From contig RSEE01000133.1 in NCBI GenBank assembly GCA_003971905.1, positions 90,079 to 154,078 on the forward strand: DNA of 64,000 bases, in the 5' to 3' direction. This document shows positions 1 to 12,207 of the stretch, piece after piece. A program made the position numbers and the translations under genes. Within the stretch, counting starts at the first letter, position 1, and every line of letters begins with the position of its first letter. Under the pieces are notes generated by a model that worked only from the letters and a program-made list of their open reading frames with translations, did no database searches and was not told where the DNA came from. Source of the DNA: Moniliella sp. 'wahieum'. Its lineage: Eukaryota > Basidiomycota > Moniliellomycetes > Moniliellales > Moniliellaceae.

Positions 1-633
1 GGTGGCAGAGACGGTTGCGTCTCGATGCGCCCTGGCCGCTACCACCTAGTCCAGCCCACAGCTGCAGGGATGAGATGGGGGGATCCAACAGGGACGAGGA
101 CCAGGTGCGAACTAGGTCCACCTCGGGGTTCCTTGGTCTTCTTCTCCACTTTGGGTCTTCCTTGCCGCAAACAGCAGATCCGGGGACAGAGACCGCGACC
201 GCAGTCGCAGCCGCAACCGGTGCCCGGGAACCCTCCGTATTCCGTCCCTCTTTCGCCATGAGACTGAGAATTGAGAATTGAGACGAGCGCCGCTAGGGGC
301 GCGGCGAGCACAGTGGTGGATGGCTAGGGACCAACAGTGACTCTAGTGACTAGTGACTGGGATCATACATCGTCCCAATGGGGGGTGCCCTGCGGGAAGG
401 GTGCCATGTTAGATCTTAGATTATCTGGCAGGCGGGGGTGCTACTATGATTAGTGACTAGAAGGAGCGAGGTCGATTCGATTATCCTGTCACATTGGTGT
501 TAACTATAAGGGAAACGGCAGCCCGGCAGCGTTTTTGATCTCCTGCCCTCTCGTGCGTTTCGTACGACGGGAGCACTCGCGATCCGCAATCCATGCATCA
601 GCTGCCACGCAGCCGTCAGATCCAGGCGAGGCG

Positions 634-680
634 TCAAGCTTCAAGCTTCAAGCTTCAAGCTTCAAGCTTCAAGCTTCAAG
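634..680. repeat. AAGCTTC 7-bp tandem array
   Basis: About 6.5 perfect copies of a 7-bp unit (TCAAGCT). Each copy contains the palindrome AAGCTT. A second array of the same unit lies at about 53034-53077. Confidence 0.95.
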
Positions 681-1470
681 GCAAAGTGGGTGGGAGGTGA
701 GGAAGGGAGTGGGGAGCCACCAGTCGTCAAGCAACGTCAGATCTCAGAGGGGAATAAAGCCTAAGGAGATAGGTGAGATCCGAGAGAGGGAGATGCAGCG
801 AGCAGGGAGTGTGTGGTAGGGAGTGTGCAGTAGTGCGCAGCCTGGGAGCGCAACCCTTCTAGGCGAACGTCACGCGTCACCGGTCACCCGATCAACTGAG
901 TACGCAGACTGAGTACACTGAGTAGCGTAAACTAGTAACTGAGTACCGACAAGTCCCCAGACGGGCCGGGCCGGGGAACGCTCGCAACCGCACTGCTCCG
1001 CAGTTGCTTGCTGGCTTTTGCTGTGCAGTGCAGTCGCCAGGGTGGACTTGTTGCTTGGCTTTCTTCAGACTTCAGGCGAAAGAGGGAGTTCCACCGAGAA
1101 TCTGCGCGTATTGGGCCGACAGGGCGTGCGGGCGAAGACAAGAGGCCAGTGACTAGCCGGGGACGAGGGAGCTGTCTAGTGACTACGCAGCGCAGTCGCC
1201 AGCCCGTCGCGAGTACTCAGTACTCGGTCTGCTCCAGCCCGGCGCACGGCCGGCACGGGCGGGGGAGGGCTGTGGGGAGGCGGTGGGGGTGGTGAGACAC
1301 GGCGTGCAGTGTGCTGGGCTACGGGTTGAGCAGTACATGCTATTATACTGTACGCACTAAGCCCTGGGGTTTGCGCGCGAAATCGACCGTTTGCATTGGA
1401 CCGAAAACCGCTCGCCTCGACCCCGGCCGAGCGGTCGGTGGGGGAGTGATGGGGTTCGGCCCTTAGGGTG

Positions 1471-1478
1471 TATATATA
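1471..1478 (+). promoter_or_regulatory. TATA-like box
   Basis: TATATATA lies 70-77 bp upstream of the ATG at 1548, in a suitable place for a core promoter. Inferred from sequence and position only. Confidence 0.45.
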
Positions 1479-1547
1479 CCCCTCGGGCGTCCAGCTGGCA
1501 CCTAGTGCCAACCGACCGACCGACCCACTGCTGCTAGGCCGCCCCTG

Positions 1548-2670
1548 ATGCCGAAACCTGCTCCCCACTGGAAAGACAGCGAGGCAGCTGCCGAAGCGCC
1601 TCCGCCGAGCTACGACGAAGCGACCTACACCTCTCCTGCGGCTGGCCTGGCGGTGCGCGCGCTTCCGCGCCGTTGGGCTCCCCTGCGGCCGGGCCGAGCG
1701 CCAGCGCGAGCACGGCCGCCGCAGGCTCGGTGTTCGCCCAGGCCAAGCAGATGTATGGGAATCCGCTCGCGTCCATGCCCAGTGGGCGGCGACGGAGCAG
1801 GATGCGCGCCTGACGCAGCTGCCTACGATTGACTTTATGTTGCGTGTCAAGGCACGTTTGGGTCGTAAGGCTGGCACGCCATTCGACCCGCCGCCCGTGA
1901 GCTTTTCCGTCCCGTTCCGCGCTCGGTCTCGAAGGCGGCAGCGGGTGCGGGATCGGCCTTTGCGCCACTGGTGACGCCGTCGCTGGGTAAGGACCGGCTG
2001 ATCGGGGCCGGGTTTAAGCCGACTACTGTGGTCGGGTGTTGGCTGCGCACGATGTGAGTGCGGCGGACTATGCGCGCTTTTTGGAGGACATATTTACGCG
2101 GCGGCAAAGTGGGTGGGAAAGGTCAGTCGTGGCTAACGTTCGCCGATTGCGATGCACATGGGCATGACGGGGTACTTTGTGACGAAAGCGATTGTCAAGC
2201 GCTTTGCACGGCGCAACGAGCCCTTGGTCGTACATACCATCGAGACGTGGCAAGAGACGTTCTTTGGCCCACGGGGGATAGATATGTACGTGGTGCAAAA
2301 TGAGAACGCGCGACAGCTCAAGCCGTGGGTAAGGATACGGTGCCCCGCCCACTCCCGCCTGAAGTGGTCCAAGCACTACATGCTATGCCGCCGGCACCTG
2401 ATTCCGACTCGTCCAGTTCTTCCTCTAATTCCAGTTCCAGTTCCTCCTCCAGCTCCAGCGACTCGGACTCGGATGCACCCCCGTCTGTCCAAGCGCGAAA
2501 AGAAGGAGCGGAAAAAAGCGCAAGAGGGACAAGCAGTTGGCCAAAAAGAACCGCGTCAAGAAAAAGAAGGGTACCTACCTCGTCTTTGCCCCTCTGCGGA
2601 ATACCACGTGGCCAGCGCCCCCCGCGCCCCGCCCGGTCCGTCCTGGCGCGCTGGGTACGATGCCAAGTGA
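1548..2670 (+). CDS. conserved fungal protein of unknown function
   Basis: The N-terminus (MPKPAPHWKD, then PPPSYDEAT, a PY-type motif) is open from 1548. Coding character then moves between frames: AKQMYGNPLASMP at about 1742, LPTIDFMLRVKARLG at about 1820, SAADYARFLEDI at about 2060-2095, and an open stretch from 2152 with MHMGMTGYFVTKAI, then ETWQETFFGPRG. The tail has a long Ser/Asp run (2410-2480), a Lys/Arg-rich segment and a hydrophobic end near KGTYLVFAPL. From memory, the order PPSYDEA, YARFLEDI, a glycine-rich membrane-like helix, a 'W..FF.PRG' motif and a basic Ser-rich tail resembles a widespread uncharacterised fungal family; I cannot name it. At least three single-base frame breaks are needed, most simply read errors. 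The end is set at the TGA at 2668-2670 and is uncertain. Confidence 0.6.
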
Positions 2671-3561
2671 GCCCATATATCTACTCGGCAGCCCACTGCA
2701 CGCGGGCCGAAACAACGGGTGTGGTTCCAGTCAAACTACGGTTGTTCACGTCTTTGTAGTTTGGTCTCCCTCTTCTTTCCTTTTGGTCCTTTGTTGGCTC
2801 AAATTCGTTCCCCATACTGATGGGCTCGCGATGTCATTTGGTGTGATGGTATGGTTCGGATCGCCCCCACTTATTGGGCGCAGAGTTAGCTTGTATGCAT
2901 ATAGGGAATTGGTACTTTTCTCTGTTGTACTTACAGAATCGATGGACAGATCTGTTGTCCTGAGTCGCCATGCTACGCTCTTCATAACATAGAGACCTCG
3001 ATATACAAGTTCCCTCATCGACATCACAGTGGATCCATTCTGTTTTTCCCGCTTGGCACCATCTACCACCAAGTCGTACGTTCAGGGTAGCAAGCGTCTG
3101 GGAACCCACCCCCACCCCCGGGGCTGCTATTACGGCAATGCTCGTGCCAGTGAGTTACGTATGATTTGTCGAGCCGGGGCTTTTACGGCCCACTGCAGTC
3201 GAACGAAGTCCACGGGCCTTGCGTTATTTTGGTTGGCCTTGAATACGACAAGACGATAAGGAGAGGTGGATGAACTTCTCCCATTTCCCAGCCACAGAAA
3301 CGTACAGTGCTGCGATAGAATGCACTCAGTGTCTACCACTCCGACCCAAGTCAACGTATAGTCAACTGGTCCAACAGAGGTGAGGAGTAAAGTACGTGTA
3401 CTAATGTACTAATTCTCACGCCACAGTGATGCACATGTGTAGTTGTGCTCTCATTCTCATATTCCCATCCTCTGCGTATTTTCACTACTTGCTGCGCTTC
3501 ACACTTGCAGCTTGTCACTTAAATTCAATCATCAATACCTTGTTCTACTCACGGCGGTTGG
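2671..3561. other. intergenic between convergent genes
   Basis: This holds the 3' flanks of the gene ending near 2670 (plus) and the glutamate dehydrogenase ending at 3562 (minus). Composition is less GC-rich than the neighbouring coding DNA. No conserved frame or RNA gene is visible. Confidence 0.6.
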
Positions 3562-6500
3562 TTACGCTGTTGGCGCGTCTTGGCGAAGCTTGTTAATGTG
3601 CTGGTAAAACTGCACATGAGACGCGCCTGAGCCATGGGCATAAATGAAAGACGCCGCGACAAACGCGGCAAAAGCCGAGCGAGCATATGCCACCGGGATG
3701 CGCGCCACCAGCACGTCCAGGCCCACCTTGTTCCGCAGCGTAGCCGGGAAGACATGTGCCATGACGCTACGCCGCACGCCCTCGTCGTCGTACAAGTTGG
3801 TCGCTGCAATTTCTTCCGAGAGCAGGTTGAGCGCAGTAGACAGTTCGGTCGACAGTACCGAGCGTGCCCGGCCGAGGCTTGGTGTTCCCTCCAAATCGCT
3901 TCGAATTCCATCGCTGCGTTGCGCGCAATGATCGACTGAATGTCCCGCACATAGCCTAGGTAAAACGGCGTCGGCTTGCCCCCCTGGAACGTCATGTTGA
4001 GCAAAAACTCCTCGTCCGTCAGCGACAGCCCGCACAGCACTTCCAACGACGACGAGGTCACCCCGCCCTTGTTGGCACTCGCATCGGGGTAGAATCACGC
4101 CGTGCTTCTCGAGTTCAATCCGCGCTTGGCGCGTGATAAACAGGTTGGCACCCTCGACAATGTACTTAAAGTGGGGCTTGCCCTCGGCGTCAAACAGTTT
4201 GCCCACATTGGAAATGTTGATCGCTTCGGGACGCCCGCCACAGGGGACAAAGAGATCGGCATGAAAGTTGAGATGGGCTGTGTTGCGGTACGACAGACCG
4301 TCCGGGACCACCTCGCCTGATGGCAAAGTCACATCCTTGTCTTCGACCAGGACGCGGAAGCCGCCCTTGCCCAGTTTGGCCAGGTCAAACTGATTGATCA
4401 TCTTGCGCAGCTTGGCCAGGCGCACCAGTTCCGCCCGGTCCAGCCCGGCCGGATCGTGCAGCACGCCCGCACCATCAATGATGGTTGTGGTCCGGTCCGA
4501 AGAGAGAAGAATCTCGTTCGAGCCCAGGTCGCCGTCTGGACCGCCAGTCTGCACCTTGGTCACCTCCTTCTCCTCCAGCCCGAGGCGACGGTACAAGCCC
4601 AACACGTACTGCCGGATCGAAAGCGACGTCATCCCCCACACGTCGTGTGGCACCCCGCCCAGCGTGGCGGCCGTCTTGCCCGTGGTAAACGATTTCCACC
4701 AGGGCGCGCCGCGCGCGCGCGCATGTTCCGCGCCCCAGTCCATAAACTCGGCCGTGCCCTCGTCCGGACCAAAGAACAAATCTCCTCCTTGCCGTACAAG
4801 TCGACAATTTCTTCCTTGACCCCGGGCGTCTCGCCCTTGATCAGCAAGTCAATCACCGCATCCACGTACTTTTCAAAGCACACTTGCGGCGTGGCCTCGA
4901 GCGTGGGCAAAATGGTACCCTTGGACCCACCTTCGGGAATGTCCTTGTTCTTCAGGTGCTGGGTCCAGGCCAAACCATAGTTCTCATCAAACAACGTGCG
5001 TTGATTGATCGAGTAATTTTCCCGGTTGCGCGACCGCACAATCCGAATCCCGCCACGCGCAATGTCGGCAAAGCGGACGTGGAAGCCACGGAAATCCGAC
5101 CCAACCACAAAAAAGATCCCATACGGCTTGACGGGGTACTCGACCTCGGGCAAAAACCCAGGATCCAACCGGAACGAAAGCGCCACCTTGGTAGGCGTGT
5201 AAAAGTTGGTCTTGAGCACACTCTTGTTGAACGCCAACAACGCTTCGAGCACTTGCAGTTCATGGGTATTGTTCGTGGCCTTGCGGATGCGGCGGTCGTG
5301 GATTTGGGTATCGGTAAGAACTTCTTCCTTGACCAGACGCTGGTACGAAAGCGTCGGCACCAGCTCATCGTCCCCGGCTCCACCGGGGTAATGAATATTG
5401 GCAAAGTGAACGTAGAGCAGCCGGATCAGGTCCGGGAAACGCACCAGCACATCTTGGATGCTGGCCCGGGTAAACGTCTCTTCACGGAACCGCGTCTTGA
5501 TCTCGTTGAGGATCGAGGCTTGGGCTGGATCGGTATCGTCCAGCAGGTTGCGCAGCGCTTGGTACGACTGGCCCAGACGGTTGCAAAAGTGCTGGGCAAA
5601 GAGCCAGCCTACGTAGGCGTACGTGGCCTCTTGCACCGCATGGCCTTGCTGCGGGTTGGTCGGGTCGCTGACCTGGAAAAAGGGGTTGTCGGGCAACGTG
5701 TAGAGCAGAGAGGCTTCCCTTGTGATCTGGTTGATCGAGTGTTCAATCGGTGGGTAGCCCGAGACCGGGAGCGGGTTGAGGTAGGCACACAAAATCGTCA
5801 CGCCATTGCTAAACTGCTCCACGTACTTGCGCGAAGAGAAGAGACCATAAAAGTGGTACAGGTCGCTAAAGCTGGAGAAGTAGTTGCTGGTTGAGCCTTG
5901 GCGGTAGCCAATCACGACACGGTGTTCGAGGCTGCCTTCCACTTGGTAGACCTCTATACCCAAGGACAACCGCGGAACCAAAAAAGAGATGCAAAGTCAG
6001 TACCTAATAGTCGGATATACGGGGGGGGGGTTAGAGACGAAAGCAAAAGGCAATACATACCAATGACGGGACCGGATCGACGTAGGACCTCAGTCATGAC
6101 TTCCTGGTACATGTCGAGGGTTTTCTGCGAGGCGCGGGCCAAAAAGTTCTTGTCGGATACCTTGCGCAAGTCGGTAAATGCAGCTGAGGCCGGCTGGGGC
6201 ACCGGCTGGACAAAGTCCGACTTGGTGAGAAAGTAGCAGCGCAGCTGTTGCTTCGACTGGGCCGAGACGGATCCGGTGGAGCGGTACGACTCGAGGCGGT
6301 ACGAGTGCTGAAGCGTCGTGTTGTTGAGGTAGCGCTGGTCAATGCGGCGCTCCCAGTCGGGCTTGTTGCTCTGGCTAGCGCGGCCGGGCTGGGACGAGTG
6401 GATGTAGAGTGCGCCCGAGCCATCGTCCGCCTCCTTCTCGAGGTCGACATCGAGGCTGGGGGTGTGGTTGGTGTAGGCGAGGATCTTGGCGCCAAAGAGG

Positions 6501-6808
6501 GCCATGACATGGTCCGCAATGGTCGCGGGCGCCTCGAGGGCAAAGTAGTTGTCGTCAATGCCGAGGCCGCGGTAAAACCACTGGACTTCGGGTTCGACAA
6601 GACTGGCGGGGATAAAGCCCTTGCTGTGCAGCAGCTCGACCACCTTGGCTGCCTGCTCGTCCTTGCCCTTGAAGACGGGCGTGGCGTAGCCGGCTTGGTT
6701 GGGGATGATGTGGTCGGCGGGCGTGGGGGCGGCGGGGGGTGGCTGTGTCGGCTTGAGCGCGGCGACGGGCGGGGACGCCCGAGGCGGCGGTGGCGGGGGG
6801 GGAGACAT
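3562..6808 (-). CDS. GDH2: NAD-specific glutamate dehydrogenase (large fungal type)
   Basis: Oxidatively deaminates glutamate to 2-oxoglutarate and ammonium with NAD, the catabolic direction of nitrogen metabolism. The start is MSPPPPPPPR at 6808. Exon 1 runs to 6061, a 107-bp intron (6060-5954; donor GTATGT, branch ACTGAC, acceptor TATAG) follows, and exon 2 runs to 3562. The splice restores GPVIEVYQVEG. Family landmarks read in order: GSTSNYFSSFSDLYHFYGL, RKYVEQFSNGV, FRGFHVRFADIARGGIR, EGGSKGTIL (conserved Lys near 4920), FFGPDEGTAEFMDWG, GKTAATLGGVPHDVWGM, VPCGGRPEAI and YIVEGANLFIT. Total coding length of about 3140 bp (about 1046 codons) matches the usual fungal length. Single-base frame breaks occur near 4785, 4085 and 3900. 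The coding continues perfectly on either side, so I read them as errors. No signal peptide is seen. Confidence 0.97.
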
Positions 6809-8461
6809 GAACCCTACGAAGACGGGGGAGGCGTCGTGGCGAGCGGAGAGGACGCGGGCGAGGCGAGACGCTTAAATACAGACGCGAGGGGCGCAGTGGG
6901 GTCTGCGCGACGGATGGCTGTGGAGGGGCTGGATGGAATAGTGAGTACTGAGTGCTCTCTTCAGCGGAAGGCTGCCCAGGATGGAGACGGCGGTCTGTGC
7001 GCAGCCGAGGCGGGCGACAGAGGGATGTGGCGCCGTGTGCGGGAGGCGGGGGGCACTTGCGGACACAGACACGCCAGCGGGGCAAGCCGGCCCGCGATTT
7101 GCCGTGCGTCGGCCGTGCGGGCGCACAGGAGCGCACTGGATGGGCGCCCCAACCGGCGCCCGCCAGGCACACACCACGACGACCCTGGCCACCCCAGCCA
7201 CACCCAAGACACCGCACGCGAGAGAGGCCGCACTGGCCAGCCCTGCCGCCCGCCCCCATCCATCCACCGCATCCCTCCCAAGCCCATCCACAGCCATGTC
7301 ACCATGTCACCGCCTCTGACGAGCTGACCCTCGGCGGGTGCGCTCGGAGCGCGGGGAAAGACGGCGCGCGGGGCGGGCCATGGCGCCAGTGCCTCACCAA
7401 TACACAGACCCCCTTCCGATGCCGATCCTCTCTTCCCGTCGCCACGGCCAGACGGAAGCAATGGCGAGCGGCGTTTAGCACGTGGCGTTTGGCGTTTGGC
7501 GTTTGGGGCGGAGCGCGTAGCGCTTATTAGCGCACCGACCAGCGTCAGTAACCTAGTAACCATTGGGGGCATCGGGCAAATAGCGGGGGAGTGGCGACTT
7601 GCACGGCCCAAACGTCTCACCCGCCTGCGCGCCCATGTGGGGAACGCACTACGCCAGAGCCCCGCGCAATGTTGCCATGCGCTCCAAGGGTTCACACTGA
7701 CACGTCGACACCACGTCCACGCAAATGCCTTACACGTTACCCTCCGGCATTGCGTCAGCGCAACACACCACCGACAGAGACGCTCTGCGCTACCCCCCCC
7801 TCTTGCAGCTTAACGCCTTAACGCCGCTCCTCTCGGCGTCTTCCACCTTCGGGACCTTTTGGAACAGGTATTTTCATCGTCACCCCCACTACAGAACGCG
7901 ACAAGACCGTGTGGGGCATCGCCACGGGGGAGACAGTGACATGTGTGCTTCGTCCGTGGCAAGCCAACTGTCACGGTCCTCTTAGCTAATCAGGTAAATC
8001 TTCTCCCCGCTCTTCGCCGATCCTGTTCTCCTTTCTCCTACCAGTGCATCCTTTGCTTTCCTTGGTGCTTGGCCTCACTCGTCTTGCCCGACTCTTACAC
8101 CGAGGGGGGGAATGATGGGATGCGCCCATCCACCGCGACGGAGGCGCACAGGAGACGATGCATCTGGGGGATGTGGGGGGAGAGCTAGTAGTGATGCGAG
8201 TGACGATGACCGGTGACCGGTGACCACTCAAGAAGGGAGATGGCCAACCAAAGCCAAATCGAACATTCGACTTTGGATTCTCCAGCGCCGGGCGGCGCTT
8301 GGCATTCCGCTCGCGGCGGGCGGAGTTACGTGGCAAGCCCGGACATCGGACATCGGACATGGCACATGGGACATGGGCCTGGGCAGGAAAAAAAACCCAA
8401 CGCGGCGCTCTTCTCGCTTTCTCGTCTCCCCCACCACCACCTTCCCCATCTCGATCGCGGC
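6809..8461. promoter_or_regulatory. divergent intergenic region between GDH2 and URA5
   Basis: This 1.65-kb spacer holds the promoters of the minus-strand dehydrogenase and plus-strand URA5. It contains an ACTGAGT motif pair (6936-6955), a GGCGTTT triplicate (about 7480-7505) and a short run of ACATGGG/ACATCGG words (8343-8375) just upstream of URA5. The long GC-rich frames on both strands have no domain and are treated as chance. Confidence 0.5.
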
Positions 8462-9227
<766 letters not shown>

Positions 9228-9720
9228 CCTTGTCGTTGTTCTGGTCTCCCTCTCCCTTTCAATCTTTTTCCCTGCCCCCCTCCCCCTGCCCTTGCTCCCT
9301 GCACATGTAGGTTAGCCAACGGGAAGGCAACTGTTTTTTTTTATCCGCAGGGATACCATGTGTTTTTGTAGCCCTCCACGGCCCTTAGTCACGGACGGAA
9401 GTGAATGAATATCAAGTGCGCGCCCACAGCGTCTCTCGGTGGTTTGCGTGGCGTGGCGTGGCGTGGCGTGGCGTGGCGTGCGTGGCGTGGCATGGCATGG
9501 TATGGCTGTCGTTGTCATCGTTTCTGTCACAGTGCTGCGTTTGGCTTAGGTAGGCCAGCTCTCTTGCTCATCTACGTGGTTGAGTTTGCTTTTGGCTGGT
9601 CCCCGGCTGGGCCTGGTTGGATGGAGAAGCGGATGGATTTTCAACCTAGGAGGGAGAGAAGGCGAGAAGCCCCGAAAGGGGGCTCGACGTTTCGTTTCTC
9701 CCGTTTGGCTCGATGGACCA
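9228..9720. other. intergenic between convergent genes
   Basis: 3' flanks of URA5 (plus) and EF-Ts (minus). It contains pyrimidine-rich runs and a GTGGC pentamer array at 9449-9500. No gene is seen. Confidence 0.6.
9449..9500. repeat. GTGGC pentamer array
   Basis: About nine copies of a 5-bp GTGGC unit, decaying at the right end to GCATG. A simple-sequence repeat downstream of URA5. Confidence 0.9.
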
Positions 9721-10932
9721 CTAGAGGCCCGCGGCCTTGCGAACTTCGGCAGCAAAGTCAGCTGGCTCGGCGCTGTCGTCGGCCGTTGTCTCGCCCACGG
9801 CCCAGCGGCGCAAGCCGGCCGCCTGGGCGTCCACCTGGGTCGCCTGGCTCCAGGCACGAAGAACGTCATGGACCGACTGGGAAGCGTCAGTGGCCGTCTG
9901 GGGCGGAAGCGCCGAGGGGAGCATGAGGAAAGGTTGTTCCAGCAACGCTTCGGACGTTTCTTGCGCCGGCACGTGGTCTGCCAGCGGAGCGTCGCCCGAA
10001 AGAGAGGCAGTGGGCATGCCAGCCGCTTGACGTGCCAGCGACCGACCCAGTGAGCGCACTTGTTTGCTCAAATCGTCCGGGATGACATTTTGAGGTGCAT
10101 TGTTAAGGTGGGCCAGGACCAAGGCACCCACTTTGCCCACGGTGACCGTATGCCCAAGCTGCTTGTGCGCGGCCTTGGTCGCGTCGGACACCTCGGTTTC
10201 GCACGCCGGCTCGGCAAATGCATTGTGTGCATACGCAGCGATCACAGGTACCGCCGTCGTCGGCGCAGGGAAGAAGGCGGCAGCACGACGCACCTGGATG
10301 TTCTCGCCCAGGCGCGCAACAGCGTCGACAATGGCTTGGCCAATAGTGATGGCCGACTTGGGCGGCGCAGCGCCCGGGTGCGAAGGCAGAAGCGGAAGCG
10401 CGGTAAGCTGCTTCACCTCAATGTCCTGCAACCCGGTCTTCTCGCCGCCAGCAATCATAGGGAAGTTGGCGGCGGAATGGACAATGTCACGGGCGAGCGT
10501 TTGAAACAGCTCGCTCTTGGCCACAAAGTCCGTCTCGCACGCCACTTCGACAATCGCCGCGCTGGCGGGCGCGCGGGACGGCGGGCTGGTGCGCGGGACA
10601 AAGTTCCACCCATCGTTGAGGACAGCCAGGGCGATCGCACCCTCGTTAGCTGAGCGCGATCCCAGTTTGGCTGCCTTGGCTGCGCCGGACGCTTGCCGGT
10701 CCTGTTCCAGCCACGCAATTGCCGCCTCGAGCGAGTCGGCGCCCTCGGGCCCGTCTGGACGCGACGCCAACAACGCTTCCCGCGCCTTGGTCAGCGACGT
10801 GCCCGGGACCCGCTCCCGCACCAACTTGATGTTCTTCACATCGGGCTTGCGCACCTCGAACTGCACTGCCGAGCCGTGCAGACGCGCGACGCCGCCCAGC
10901 GCCAAAGGCCGCCGCACCGGCGCCATCGCCAT
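9721..10932 (-). CDS. TSF1: mitochondrial elongation factor Ts
   Basis: Guanine nucleotide exchange factor for mitochondrial EF-Tu. A single uninterrupted frame of about 403 codons from the ATG at 10932, one of the few intact genes here. The N-terminus is MAMAPVRRPLALGGVARL, Arg-rich without acidic residues, as expected of a mitochondrial presequence. The EF-Ts N-terminal module follows: KLVRERVPGTSLTKAREAL, AIAWLEQDRQASGAAKA and SANEGAIAL. The core dimerisation region includes IVEVACETDFVAKSELF. The C-terminal part continues with VGALVLAHLNN and DDLSKQVRSL. The same frame is open upstream to an ATG at 11031 (33 more residues, also Arg-containing), so the start could be there. Divergently transcribed from the phosphatase gene at 11499. 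Confidence 0.9.
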   Translation of the reverse strand: MAMAPVRRPLALGGVARLHGSAVQFEVRKPDVKNIKLVRERVPGTSLTKAREALLASRPDGPEGADSLEAAIAWLEQDRQASGAAKAAKLGSRSANEGAIALAVLNDGWNFVPRTSPPSRAPASAAIVEVACETDFVAKSELFQTLARDIVHSAANFPMIAGGEKTGLQDIEVKQLTALPLLPSHPGAAPPKSAITIGQAIVDAVARLGENIQVRRAAAFFPAPTTAVPVIAAYAHNAFAEPACETEVSDATKAAHKQLGHTVTVGKVGALVLAHLNNAPQNVIPDDLSKQVRSLGRSLARQAAGMPTASLSGDAPLADHVPAQETSEALLEQPFLMLPSALPPQTATDASQSVHDVLRAWSQATQVDAQAAGLRRWAVGETTADDSAEPADFAAEVRKAAGL

Positions 10933-11498
10933 CGCACGCACACTCGGACACACACGCGCAAACCTACGTGCCCACACGGACGGACGGGGGGTTAGCGCCG
11001 GCAAGCAGGGGGGAAGCAGCACGCACAGCATCGCGAGTGGTTTGGGAGCGACAGAGGTGGTTGGGACGCTTGTCCCTCATTTCTTCTCAGAGCCCGCGCC
11101 AAATAAGAGCCGCGCTTCCACCGACTCATTAGCCCTGCGCGACGGAAGGAAGCTTCCGCGTTTCAAATGTGCAATTGGCGGCGGGCAGTCGGGGCGGATT
11201 CTTTTTGCCGCCGGCCGCCGCCATGTCGGCTGGCCTGCCCGCCGGGTCGGATGGGCGGCGTGGCCCGCACGGAAGCGGCGGCCGAGGCGGAGGCAGCCTG
11301 CGCACCCGACGCGCCCGAGCAACCACACGAGCTTCCGCCGGCTTCTCTCTCACATATCAGGTCGATCTCAGGTGTGGCCGCGCAGGGCAAACGCCCACAC
11401 AACACACGGTCACATGTGACGTAAGAACCCAAATCGACCGCCCTTCGTTGGCCCTCGCCTTTTCGCACCTCGCACCCGTCCACTTGCATCCGCCACCC
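10933..11498. promoter_or_regulatory. divergent promoter region, EF-Ts / LMW phosphatase
   Basis: A 566-bp spacer between two divergent starts. It includes a TGACGTAA bZIP/CRE-like half-site at about 11415-11423, close to the phosphatase start. No TATA box is obvious. Confidence 0.45.
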
Positions 11499-12207
11499 AT
11501 GAGCCCCTCCGCCACCGCCTCCGCCCCACGTCCGTGCTCTTCGTCTGCACCGGCAACATCTGCCGCAGCCCCATGGCCGAGGCCGTGCTGAAGCACGTCG
11601 TCAAGCAGCAGGGCCTTGCCGCCCACTTCTCCACCATCGACTCGTGCGGTACGGGCGGGTACCACGTTGGCGACGCGGCGGATTACCGGTACGTGGTGGT
11701 TCGTGCTACGACGGCAGCGACGGCAGCGAACGCGGGGCAGGAACCTACGCTGAGCCTTGCTCCCCCCCCCTAACCCCCGTTGCTTGCCTGTCCTGTAGAC
11801 CGAGCGGTCAGCTGACGCCTCTCTCTGGCCTCCCCTGCCTCTCCCCCTTTGGTTTGCATACGCGGTTTTTGGTCGGCTATCTGCATGGGCGCATGCGCAG
11901 TACGCGTGCGGTGTGCCGGAAAGAAAACGTAGTGTGCGACAGTGTGGCGCGCAAGTTACGTGCGACCGACTTTGAGCGGTTCGACTACATATTTGGGTTG
12001 GACCAAGGCCATGTGCGCTACCTCCGTTCGCGTGCCCCGCCAGGGTGCAAAGCCCAGATTCGCCTCTTTGGCTCGGTCGACGATAACTTGGACGTGGACG
12101 ATCCTTACTATGGCGACATGGCCGACTTTGAACAGTCGTTTGTCCAGTGCGATCGCTACGCGCGCAAGTTCCTCCAGTCCCTTGGCTTGGCCGGGAGCAA
12201 GGCCTGA
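11499..12207 (+). CDS. LTP1: low-molecular-weight protein tyrosine phosphatase
   Basis: A cytosolic acid-phosphatase-fold tyrosine phosphatase. The start is MSPSATASAP at 11499; one base is missing in a C run before SVLFVCTGNICRSPMAEA, which carries the catalytic CX5R loop (C-TGNIC-R). Exon 1 ends after DAADYR. A 212-bp intron (11689-11900, donor GTACGT, acceptor CGCAG) follows, and exon 2 continues TRAVCRKENVVCDSVARKL, FERFDYIFGLD, and VDDPYYG with the general-acid Asp. It ends FLQSLGLAGSKA with TGA at 12205-12207. Length of about 165 residues is normal for the family. All catalytic residues are present. Confidence 0.95.

Larger units (their letters stand above)
1..1547. other. intergenic, no gene recognised
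   Basis: Open frames here overlap on both strands and have no recognisable domain. The stretch holds an AAGCTTC array (634-680), several TGACTAG and ACTGAGTAC motif copies (335-360, 443-460, 898-945, 1150-1180, 1210-1230), and near its right end a TATA-like element that probably serves the gene starting at 1548. Confidence 0.6.
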
